From contig JBBPZV010000006.1 in assembly GCA_038198775.1 (NCBI GenBank), forward strand, positions 226,753 through 290,752: a DNA stretch of 64,000 nt. Direction: 5' to 3'. Made by a program: the position numbers and the translations under genes. Shown here one piece after another: positions 44,585 through 51,416 of the stretch. Under the pieces are notes generated by a model that had not been told where the DNA came from, did no database searches, and saw only the letters and a program-made list of their open reading frames with translations. This DNA comes from JACCYJ01 sp038198775. GTDB lineage: Bacteria; Actinomycetota; Actinomycetes; Propionibacteriales; Nocardioidaceae. Each line of letters starts with the position of its first letter. The first letter of the stretch is position 1.

Positions 44585-45127
44585 GGCGACAAGCGACTCG
44601 ATCCGATCCGGGCCTCGATCCTTGACGCTCTGGCTGAACCAGGCTCGGCGGCCTCGATTGCGCCGACAGTCGGTTTGACTCGTCAGAAGGTGAACTATCA
44701 CCTGAAGGCGCTGGAGGCGCATGGACTGGTCGAACCGGCTGGGGAACGAGCTTGGGGCGGTATCACCGAGCGTTACGTGCGGCGCTCGGCACGACACTTC
44801 GTCGTCGCCCCCGAGGTGCTAGAGGGCAGAGTCCCCGACCCGAACGAGGTCGCCGATCGTCTCTCGACTGCGTATCTCATAGCGGTGAACGCTCGGACCG
44901 TGTCCGAGGTCGGGTCGATCGCGAGCGGTGTGGCGGCGGGAACGCGGATGCCGACCCTGACTGTCGACACGGTGATCGGGTTCCGGTCGCCGGAACATCG
45001 TGCCGCATTCGCATCCGAGCTCCCGTCGGCGATCGCGGCGCTGGTCGCCCGATATCACCATGACGACGGGCGGCGCCCCCACCGCCTGACCGTTTCGTCC
45101 TATCCCCGACCTGAGGAGCCTTCGTGA
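44585..45127 (+). pseudogene. ArsR-type helix-turn-helix regulator without a normal start
   Basis: The open frame after the TAG at 44582 encodes LDPIRASILDALAEPGSAAS, then TVGLTRQKVNYHLKALEAHG, a winged HTH of the ArsR type, and a longer C-terminal domain (RSARHFVVAPEVLEG, TVDTVIGFRSPEHRAAFASE). No ATG/GTG/TTG precedes the HTH; the first is a TTG at 44675, which would cut off the first helices. The N-terminus is therefore damaged or the start lies beyond a frameshift. It overlaps the SRPBCC gene by GTGA, the usual ArsR-SRPBCC pairing. Pieces of this gene occur in the mosaic block. Confidence 0.75.
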
Positions 45128-45312
45128 CCGATTCCAACCAACCCGACCGTGTCAAGCACCGGGCGGAGTTCACCGCCGAGATGTCCGCTACCCCGGAGCA
45201 GGTGTGGGCGGCGATTGCGACCAGTTCAGACCGTCACGGCCGCTCGGGTGAGAATGACAAGCCCATTTGGCCCCACTGTGCTGGCTTGATTTGGCCCCAC
45301 CCTGGCTGTTGA
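45124..45312 (+). pseudogene. SRPBCC (AHSA1-like) gene truncated by an IS21-type end
   Basis: The first 33 codons (VTDSNQPDRVKHRAEFTAEM, SATPEQVWAAIAT) are the N-terminus of an AHSA1/START-like protein that partners ArsR regulators. After about 45222 the frame enters sequence with two ATTTGGCCCCAC repeats typical of IS21-type ends and stops at 45312. The remaining three quarters of the gene is absent. Confidence 0.8.
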
Positions 45313-45942
45313 TGTCACTGGGTCGGGCTCAGGTGGTGGCGGGTTCCTTTCGTGCTCGGGTGGTGGCGTTGAGTCGGTAGGAGCTGCTGCCGGTTTGGAT
45401 GATGTGGGCGTTGAAGGTGAGCCGGTCCACGACGGCGGCGGCGAGGCGGGGGTCGGTGAACGTGGCTCCCCATTCGGAGAAGGGGGCGTTGGACGCGCAC
45501 GCGATCGATGCGCGTTCTTCGCGGGCGGTGATGATCTGGAACAGCAGTTCCGCGCCGCGGGGGTCGAGGTGGACGTAGCCGAGCTCGTCGAGGCAGAGCA
45601 GGTCGAGTCGGGCGTAGCGGCCCACGGCCCGGGAGAGCTCTTTGTCGTCGGCTGCTTCGATGAGCTCGTTGACCAAGGCCGCGGTGGTGACGTAACGGAC
45701 CCGGCGTCCTTGTTCGGCTGCGGCGGTGCCCAGAGCGATCAGCAGGTGGGTCTTGCCGGTGCCGGAGTCGCCGAGCAGCACCAGGGGTTCGCCCTTGTCG
45801 ATCCAGGCACCGGAGGCGAGGTGGGCCAGGGTCGTGGGTGGCAGGTCGGGCAGCGCGCGGGTGTCGAAGTCGGCGAGGCGTTTGGTGCGGGGGAACCTTG
45901 CTTCCGTCGCCGAGCACGGGGCGACGCTGGCGGAGGTGACCG
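45223..45942 (-). mobile_element. IS21-family insertion sequence remnant
   Basis: It contains one IS end (45223-45333, with repeated ATTTGGCCCCAC at 45264 and 45289) and the 3' two thirds of istB on the minus strand. istA and the other end are missing. The left boundary is where the SRPBCC frame breaks; the right boundary merges into the mosaic block. Confidence 0.75.
45329..45942 (-). pseudogene. istB: istB (IS21 helper ATPase), 5'-truncated
   Basis: The minus strand encodes EARFPRTKRLADFD, Walker A LLGDSGTGKTHLLIALG, ALVNELIEAADDKELSRAVG, Walker B DLLCLDELGYVHLDPRGAEL, ITAREERASIACASNAPFSE and the end VDRLTFNAHIIQTGSSSYRL. About the first 60 residues are missing: upstream of roughly 45905 the frame runs into unrelated sequence and then the mosaic. 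The ATPase core looks intact, but there is no IstA partner here. Confidence 0.85.
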
Positions 45943-45978
45943 TGCCGGTGCCGGAGTCGCCGGTGCCCCGCAAGCAAC

Positions 45979-46236
45979 CGCTATCTCCGTTCCTATTCCG
46001 TGGACCTGAGCCCGACCCAGTGACATCAACAGCCAGGGTGGGGAACAGCAGTTCCGCGCCGCGGGGCGCTCGGATGCGAATGCGGCACGATGTTCCGGCG
46101 ATCGCGGCGCTGGTCGCCCGACGCCGCACGTAACGCTCGGTGATACCGGAGCAGGTGTGGGCGGCGATCGCGAGCGGTGTGGTTGGTCAACGAGCTCATC
46201 GAAGCAGCCGACGACAAACCAGGCTCGGCGGCCTCG
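45979..46236. repeat. Mosaic of ten short copied segments from the adjacent 2 kb
   Basis: Ten exact matches tile the block end to end with 0-4 base overlaps and one single-base gap. In order: 45979-46005 = 44320-44346 (+); 46005-46043 = 45295-45333 (inverted); 46042-46066 = 45538-45562 (+); 46068-46098 = 44990-45020 (inverted); 46096-46121 = 45027-45052 (+); 46122-46148 = 44758-44784 (inverted); 46146-46168 = 45193-45215 (+); 46165-46182 = 44916-44933 (+); 46183-46218 = 45641-45676 (inverted); 46217-46236 = 44637-44656 (+). A further 20-base match, 45943-45962 = 45754-45773, may extend it leftward. Confidence 0.85.
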
Positions 46237-46284
46237 GCTGGAGCGCGCGAAGCGCGCCGAGGCCGACTCCGTTGCCAACGCACT

Positions 46285-46310
46285 TTCTGCTGTTGCCAAC
46301 CTGTTGCCAA
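46285..46310 (+). repeat. GTTGCCA direct-repeat pair, right copy
   Basis: It matches the left-end motif at 32908-32933 at 23 of 26 bases in the same orientation. A third GTTGCCAA lies at 46271. The cluster ends about 70 bases inside the right attachment site. Confidence 0.5.
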
Positions 46311-46380
46311 ATGCCTCACACCCCCGAAAAGGCAAAGGCCCCCTGAAGTGCGTTTCCACAGGTCAGGAGACCTTTCACCT

Positions 46381-46424
46381 TGGTAGCCCCGACCGGATTC
46401 GAACCGGCGCTACCGCCTTGAGAG
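46381..46424 (-). repeat. Right attachment site inside tRNA-Glu
   Basis: Identical to 32762-32805, running from the first base of the anticodon loop to the CCA end. The match stops immediately outside this interval on both sides. Confidence 0.9.
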
Positions 46425-46456
46425 GGCGGCGTGCTGGGCCACTACACAACGGGGCC
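46381..46456 (-). tRNA. tRNA-Glu (CTC), CCA encoded
   Basis: The 76-base cloverleaf includes CCA at 46383-46381. The acceptor stem GGCCCCG pairs with CGGGGCT (one G-U), the anticodon loop CTCTCAA gives anticodon CTC (plus-strand 46420-46422), and the T loop is TTCGAAT. Its 3' 44 bases are the island attachment site; integration has restored a complete tRNA. Confidence 0.95.
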
Positions 46457-46499
46457 GTGGCGACGGGCGAGTCTACCTGGCGGGTCGGTGGTCCGGTCG

Positions 46500-46571
46500 C
46501 TGGGGTACTAGGACTCGAACCTAGACTAACGGAGCCAGAATCCGTCGGGCTGCCAATTACCCCATACCCCA
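46500..46571 (-). tRNA. tRNA-Gln (CTG)
   Basis: 72 bases without encoded CCA. The acceptor stem TGGGGTA pairs with TACCCCA, the discriminator is G, the anticodon stem ACGGA/TCCGT encloses a loop with anticodon CTG, and the T loop is TTCGAGT. It is adjacent to tRNA-Glu and gltX, the usual actinobacterial arrangement. Confidence 0.95.
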
Positions 46572-46613
46572 CCGGGCTGGCGGCGCCGCGCGGCACCGGG
46601 CCGACCGCAGACT

Positions 46614-48134
46614 CTACCGGACCTGGTCGACGGCGCCAAAGGCGTCAACGGCCGCGTCGAGCCGGGCCAGCGACCGCTCCTTGCCGAGCAGCTGCAGCGA
46701 CTCGAACAGCGGCGGGGAGACCCGGCGGCCGGTGACGGCGACGCGTACGGGCCCGAACGCGTGCTTCGGCTTCAGCCCGCGCTGCTCGACCAGCGTGCGC
46801 CGCAGTGCCGCCTCGATCGGCCCGGTCTCCCACTGTTCCAACACGGCCAGCGAGCCCCGGGACGCCGCGACGGCCTCGAGGCCGTCGGGGGTGAGCACGG
46901 TCGCCGCGTCCTGCGGGTCGACGGCGAAGTCCGGCCCGTCGGCGAACAAGAACTCAAGCATCTCGGCACCTTCGGAGAGCACCGTCATGCGCTCCTGGAC
47001 CAGTGGCGTCGCGGCTCGCAGCAGCGCCCGCTGCGGCGAGGTCACCGGCTCGCCGAGGGCCCCGATGGCCTGCAGGTAGGGGACCATCCGCTCCGCGAGG
47101 TCGTCGATCGTGAGCGCGCGCAGCTTCAGCCCGTTGATCGCCTCGCACTTGCGCAGGTCGAACTGCGCGGGGTTCGGGTTGACCCGCTCGATCCGGAACG
47201 CCTCGACCATCTCCGGCAGCGTGAACAGCTCGCGGTCCCCGCCGATCGACCAGCCGAGCAGGGCCAGGTAGTTCAGCAGGCCCTCGGGCAGGAAGCCGCG
47301 CTCACGGTAGGTGAGCAGGCCGCCGCCCGGGTCCCGCTTCGACAGCTTGCGGTTCCCCGCCCCCATGACGAACGGCAGGTGGCCGTACGCGGGCTCCCCG
47401 CCGCTGCCGTAGCCGAGCTCGCCCAGCGCACGGTGCAGGGGCAGCTGCCGGGGTGTGGACGACAGCAGGTCCTCACCGCGCAGCACGTGCGTGATCGCCA
47501 TCGTGGCGTCGTCGACCGGGTTGGTCAGCGGGTACAGCGGGTGCCCGTTGGCCCGCAACAGCACGTAGTCGCTCACGTGCTCGGGCTCGAAGCTGATGTT
47601 CCCGCGCACCAGGTCGACGAACGAGATCTCGGTGTCCGGCATCCGGAACCGCAGCACCGGCCGCCGCCCCTCGGCTCGGTACCCGGTGACTTCGGTGCCG
47701 GTCAGCTCCCGGCAATGACCGTCGTAACCGCTCGGGCGACCGGCGAGGCGGGCTGCCTCCCGTCTCAGCTCGAGCTCCTCACGGCTGCAGTAGCAGTCGT
47801 AGGCGTGCCCGGACTCGCGCAGCGCCGCCGCGACCTCGGCGTACAGCTGCCCGCGTTGCGACTGGCGGTACGGCCCGTGGTCCCCGCCGACCTCCGGTCC
47901 CTCGTCCCAGTCCAGCCCGAGCCAGCGCAGGGACTCCAGCAGGCCACGGTAGGAGTCCTCGCTGTCCCGCGTCGCGTCGGTGTCCTCGACCCGGAAGACG
48001 AACGCGCCGCCGGTGTGGCGGGCGTACGCCCAGTTGAACAGCGCCGTCCGCACGTTGCCGACATGCAGGTTGCCGGTCGGGGAGGGGCAGAACCGCACCC
48101 GTACCCCGTCCGGAGCAGCCGCCGCCTCAGCCAC
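46614..48134 (-). CDS. gltX: Glutamyl-tRNA synthetase
   Basis: 506 aa. Class I synthetase charging tRNA-Glu. The HIGH-like motif is in PSPTGNLHVGNVRTALFNW (18-36) and the KMSKS-like motif is KLSKRD near residue 250 (NRKLSKRDPGGGLLTYRERG). The Rossmann domain, GEDLLSSTPRQLPLHRALGE and the C-terminal anticodon-binding helices are complete. It overlaps the FAH-family gene by 8 bases and precedes tRNA-Gln and tRNA-Glu. Confidence 0.97.
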   Translation of the reverse strand: MAEAAAAPDGVRVRFCPSPTGNLHVGNVRTALFNWAYARHTGGAFVFRVEDTDATRDSEDSYRGLLESLRWLGLDWDEGPEVGGDHGPYRQSQRGQLYAEVAAALRESGHAYDCYCSREELELRREAARLAGRPSGYDGHCRELTGTEVTGYRAEGRRPVLRFRMPDTEISFVDLVRGNISFEPEHVSDYVLLRANGHPLYPLTNPVDDATMAITHVLRGEDLLSSTPRQLPLHRALGELGYGSGGEPAYGHLPFVMGAGNRKLSKRDPGGGLLTYRERGFLPEGLLNYLALLGWSIGGDRELFTLPEMVEAFRIERVNPNPAQFDLRKCEAINGLKLRALTIDDLAERMVPYLQAIGALGEPVTSPQRALLRAATPLVQERMTVLSEGAEMLEFLFADGPDFAVDPQDAATVLTPDGLEAVAASRGSLAVLEQWETGPIEAALRRTLVEQRGLKPKHAFGPVRVAVTGRRVSPPLFESLQLLGKERSLARLDAAVDAFGAVDQVR

Positions 48135-48906
48135 CCGAGACCACCGGGTTGTTGAGCGCGCCGATGCCCTCGACGCTGACCTCGACCTCGTCGCCGACGC
48201 TCATCGCGGCGACCCCGGCCGGGGTGCCGGTCAGGAGGACGTCCCCCGGCAACAGCGTGGTGAAGCTCGACACGTACGACACGAGCGTCGGCACGTCGAA
48301 GACCAGCTGCGCGGTCCGGGCGCGCTGTCGCGGCTCGCCGTTCAGGGTCGTGGTGATCTCGAGGTCGGTGACGTCGAGATCGGTCTCGATCCACGGGCCG
48401 AGTGGGCAGAACGAGTCGAAGCCCTTCGCCCGCGCCCACTGGCCGTCGCGCTGCTGAAGGTCGCGGGCGGTGACGTCGTTGGCCACCGTGTAGCCGTAGA
48501 CGACCTTCGGCACGTCGGCGGCGGCAAGGTCACGACAGATGCGGCCGACGACCACGGCGAGCTCGCCCTCGAAGTGGAGGTCGCTGGTCTGGCTCGGATA
48601 CACGATGGGTTCGCCCGGCCCGATCACGCTCGTGTTGGGCTTGAGGAACACCATCGGGGATTCGGGCACCTCGCTGCCCAGCTCGGCGGCGTGCTCGGCG
48701 TAGTTGCGGCCGACGCCGACGACCTTGCTGCGTGGCAGCACCGGCGCGAGCAGCCGGACGTTGCGGAGCTCGAGCTTCTCGCCGGTGAGCGCCAGGCCGG
48801 CGTACAACGGGTCGCCCTGCAAGACGCCGACTACAGGTGTCCCGGAGTCGTCGCCGACGAGGCCGAAGCGTGGCTCGTCACCCGTCGAGAACCTCGCGAT
48901 GCGCAC
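48127..48906 (-). CDS. Fumarylacetoacetate hydrolase (FAH) family protein
   Basis: 259 aa. FAH fold: KVVGVGRNYAEHAAELG, SDLHFEGELAVVVGRICRDL with the metal-binding Glu pair, YGYTVANDVTARDLQ (metal Asp), AKGFDSFCPLGPWIE, and the C-terminal LLPGDVLLTGTPAGV. Family members hydrolyse or decarboxylate acylpyruvate-like compounds; the substrate here is not known. It lies directly before gltX, as Rv2993c does in M. tuberculosis, and the ends overlap, so they are co-transcribed. Confidence 0.93.
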   Translation of the reverse strand: MRIARFSTGDEPRFGLVGDDSGTPVVGVLQGDPLYAGLALTGEKLELRNVRLLAPVLPRSKVVGVGRNYAEHAAELGSEVPESPMVFLKPNTSVIGPGEPIVYPSQTSDLHFEGELAVVVGRICRDLAAADVPKVVYGYTVANDVTARDLQQRDGQWARAKGFDSFCPLGPWIETDLDVTDLEITTTLNGEPRQRARTAQLVFDVPTLVSYVSSFTTLLPGDVLLTGTPAGVAAMSVGDEVEVSVEGIGALNNPVVSGG

Positions 48907-48915
48907 CGGGCGAGC

Positions 48916-49479
48916 CTAGCCACGCCTCCGCCGCGGCTCATCCGCCACCAGCTCGGCCAGCGCGAGAACCGTCCGCCAGTTGCGGGCCGTGCCGGGGACG
49001 CCGAGCCGGCGCTCGAGGTACGCCGCCGTGAGCCGGCTCCCGTGCACACCTTCCCCGTAGTCGACGTAGAGGTGGTCTCCCTCGACCCGGCAGGTGTGCT
49101 CGGTGGCGGCGTCGGAGTGCAGGGCCGCGACCGCCGAGGGGTCAGGCACCGCTCCCAGGAACGAGACGTGGAGCATCTTGGGGCGCTGCTCGGCCGCGGC
49201 CGGGAAGGGGTTGCCGGCGACGACCTGCCGCAGCTGCTCTGGGGTGCGGACCACGACCGGTACCACGACCCCGAACCCGGTGCGGAGCAGGGTCTGCATC
49301 TTGTCGGCGACCGCCGCCGGGCTCCGGTGCGCGGACCGGGCGACGACGTTGCCGCTCTGCAGGTGGGTGCGGACGTCGTCGAAGCCAGCCTCGGCCAGCG
49401 CGGCGCGCAGCGCCGGCATCGAAACCTGGTTGCGGCTGCCGAGGTTGATCGCACGAAGCAGCGATATCCAGGTCGGCAT
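48916..49479 (-). CDS. DUF1697 family protein
   Basis: 187 aa from MPTWISLLRAINLGSRN. The N-terminal signature (LLRAINLG...NQVSMPALRAALAEAG) and DVRTHLQSGNVV are the DUF1697 hallmark. The C-terminal half has VSFLGAVPDP, VDYGEGVHGSRLT and LGVPGTARNWRTVLALAE. The function of the family is unknown. It is 9 bases before the FAH-family gene and diverges from the following unknown gene. Confidence 0.92.
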   Translation of the reverse strand: MPTWISLLRAINLGSRNQVSMPALRAALAEAGFDDVRTHLQSGNVVARSAHRSPAAVADKMQTLLRTGFGVVVPVVVRTPEQLRQVVAGNPFPAAAEQRPKMLHVSFLGAVPDPSAVAALHSDAATEHTCRVEGDHLYVDYGEGVHGSRLTAAYLERRLGVPGTARNWRTVLALAELVADEPRRRRG

Positions 49480-49518
49480 CCGGTCACGGTAGCCGCCACC
49501 GGCGGTTAGCCTGCGCGG

Positions 49519-50310
49519 GTGACGGCGACGCTGCGCGTGCCCCTGCCACGGGCCGTGGTCGTGAGCTACCTGGTGCTGGGCTCGTTCCCCGTTCCCGACA
49601 CATTGCCGGTGCCCATGGCCGCTGGGCTGCGGGTGGTCGCCACCGCCCCGAACGAGCTGCCGGTGCCACCGGCCCCCCTGCTCTCGGCGTCTGGGACCTC
49701 GGCCGCTGCGGCAGCGGTGCTGGCGGAGGCCACGCAAGCATGGGCGCTGTTGCTGCGGTGCGGACCGGGACGAGCCTTCGCGGCCGATGCGTGGGTGCGT
49801 GCGGCGGCCCTGGAGATGGCGTCAAGGGCAGGGGGAGCGCTGGTCGACACCGCGGTCTCGCGCGCGTACCTGCCCTGCGACAAGGGCGCGGATGCCGCCA
49901 CCACCGCCGACCTGTTCGTGTTCGACAAGGATCCGCAAGGCGAGACGACCCGCGTCACGACCCGTGGCCTGGCTCGGTTCGGGCTGCCGGAGCTGTGCGC
50001 GGAGGGCGTTCCCGCCGCCCACGCGCCGGCCTGGGACGCGCTGCTGACCGCCGTGGCGCACATCGTCGTCGGTTGCCTCCGGCGGCCGGGCGAGCACCAG
50101 CCTTGGCTCGAGCTCCCGTTGCCGCTGACCGTGCGTCTCGCTGACATCGCCGCCGGCTACGGCGAGGTCCTGGAGGGTGAGCAGGGGCCGGGTTCTGCCG
50201 AGCTGGCGCTGCACCGCCGTACCAGTGGTGCCGGAGACGACCTGCTCGTCGTCGGTGCTGGCGGCGAGGAGTTGGCTCGGCTGTTCGGCCAAGCACTGCC
50301 AGCGCGGTAG
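49519..50310 (+). CDS. Unknown protein
   Basis: 263 aa from GTG. Clear coding bias and good length, but I recognise no family. The first 90 residues are Ala/Pro-rich (VPVPMAAGLRVVATAPNELP). The middle contains AVSRAYLPCDKGADAATTAD, then LFVFDKDPQGETTRVTTRGL and LPELCAEGVPAAHAPAWDAL, which looks like a folded domain. The C-terminus has LPLTVRLADIAAGYGEVLEG. No signal peptide or membrane segment is obvious. It diverges from DUF1697 and converges with ilvE, the two stops being adjacent. Confidence 0.7.
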   Translation: MTATLRVPLPRAVVVSYLVLGSFPVPDTLPVPMAAGLRVVATAPNELPVPPAPLLSASGTSAAAAAVLAEATQAWALLLRCGPGRAFAADAWVRAAALEMASRAGGALVDTAVSRAYLPCDKGADAATTADLFVFDKDPQGETTRVTTRGLARFGLPELCAEGVPAAHAPAWDALLTAVAHIVVGCLRRPGEHQPWLELPLPLTVRLADIAAGYGEVLEGEQGPGSAELALHRRTSGAGDDLLVVGAGGEELARLFGQALPAR

Positions 50311-51399
50311 TTAGCAGACGCGGTGCATCCAGCCGTGGACGTCCTCGTCCCGGCCGTACTGGATCGCCAGGAGCCGCTCCCGGATCGTGCGGGTGACCTC
50401 CCCAGGATGGTCGCCGTGGCCGACCTCACCGGCCTCCCAGCGCAGGGTGCCGATCGGCGTGATCACCGCCGCGGTCCCGCAGGCGAACACCTCGCTGATG
50501 TGGCCGCTGCTCACCCCGTCGCGCCACTCCTCGATCGACACCTTGCGCTCGTCGGTCTTCAGCCCGAGCTCACCGGCGATGGTGAGGATCGAGTCGCGGG
50601 TGACCCCCTCCAGGATCGTCCCGTCGAGGTCCGGCGTGACGAGCGTGCCGTCCTCGTGGACGAAGAAGAGGTTCATGCCGCCCAGCTCTTGCACCCAGGT
50701 GTGCTCGGCCCCGTCGAGGAAGACGACCTGGTCGCACCCGTGCTCGGCGGCCTCGCGCTGCGGCAGCAGGCTGGCGGCGTAGTTGCCCCCGCACTTGGCC
50801 GCTCCCGTACCACCCGCGCCGGCGCGAGAGTAGTCGGCCGACAGCCAGATGGCGACCGGGGCCAGGCCGCGCGAGAAGTACGGGCCGGCCGGCGAGGCGA
50901 TCACCGCAAACGTCACCTGCTGGGCGGAGCGGACGCCGAGGAACACCTCCGAGGCGAACATGAAGGGCCGCACGTACAGGCTCTTCTCCCCGCCCCGCGG
51001 CAGCCAGGCCCGGTCGGTGCGCACGAGGGCGTCGACGGCTGCCACGAACACCGACGGCGGCAGCTGCGGCAGCGAGAGGCGTCGCGCCGAGCGCTGGAAG
51101 CGGCGGGCGTTGACGTCGGGCCGGAAGGTCCACGCACTGCCGTCGGGATGCGCGTAGGCCTTGAGTCCCTCGAAGATCTCCTGGGCGTAGTGCAGTACGG
51201 CGGTCGCTGGGTCGAGCAGAAACGGGCGGTAGGGCCCGACAAGGCCGTCGTGCCAGCCGGCCTGCGGCGTCCACCTCATCGTCACCATGTGATCGCTGAA
51301 GTAGCGCCCGAACCCGGGCCGGGAGAGGATCTCCTCACGCCGAGAGTCAGGCACCGGCTGACGTGTCGGCTCGACGCGCAGCCCGACGTCCGACGTCAT
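50311..51399 (-). CDS. ilvE: Branched-chain amino acid aminotransferase
   Basis: 362 aa. Class IV PLP aminotransferase catalysing the last step of Val, Leu and Ile synthesis. The type-II BCAT layout is present: LHYAQEIFEGLKAYAHPDG, VRPFMFASEVFLGVR, GTGAAKCGGNYAASL with the PLP Lys region, EHTWVQELGGMNLFFVHEDG, and the signature LEGVTRDSILTIAGELG. FACGTAAVITPIG closes the cofactor site. It follows serA by 18 bases; leuB, commonly between them, is absent. Confidence 0.95.
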   Translation of the reverse strand: MTSDVGLRVEPTRQPVPDSRREEILSRPGFGRYFSDHMVTMRWTPQAGWHDGLVGPYRPFLLDPATAVLHYAQEIFEGLKAYAHPDGSAWTFRPDVNARRFQRSARRLSLPQLPPSVFVAAVDALVRTDRAWLPRGGEKSLYVRPFMFASEVFLGVRSAQQVTFAVIASPAGPYFSRGLAPVAIWLSADYSRAGAGGTGAAKCGGNYAASLLPQREAAEHGCDQVVFLDGAEHTWVQELGGMNLFFVHEDGTLVTPDLDGTILEGVTRDSILTIAGELGLKTDERKVSIEEWRDGVSSGHISEVFACGTAAVITPIGTLRWEAGEVGHGDHPGEVTRTIRERLLAIQYGRDEDVHGWMHRVC

Positions 51400-51416
51400 G
51401 GCAGCACGGTAGCCGA

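Larger units (their letters stand above)
32762..46424. mobile_element. Genomic island integrated at the 3' end of tRNA-Glu, no integrase recognised
   Basis: A 13.6-kb segment is bounded by a perfect 44-bp direct repeat (32762-32805 and 46381-46424) that equals the tRNA-Glu 3' half from the anticodon loop to CCA. This is the typical attachment site of tyrosine recombinases. The cargo differs from the conserved flanks: APH, MarR, epimerase, antiporter, MFS, peptidase and ArsR genes, many broken, plus IS3 and IS21 scraps. No integrase, excisionase or replication gene was seen, so the element is probably immobile. Backbone genes resume on both sides. Confidence 0.82.

Noticed and set aside
45295..46043. 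39-bp inverted repeat (45295-45333 / 46005-46043) as terminal repeats of a complete IS
   Set aside because: The right copy is just one tile of the scrambled block with other copied pieces abutting it, and the sequence between lacks istA and the istB start.
45223..46320. CRISPR-like array suggested by many 20-40 bp repeated segments
   Set aside because: The segments are all different, have no common repeat between them and each matches local DNA; no cas gene is present.
46140..46346. Small plus-strand ORFs near the right island end
   Set aside because: They are translations of the mosaic block joined to the GTTGCCA region; no start signal or family likeness.
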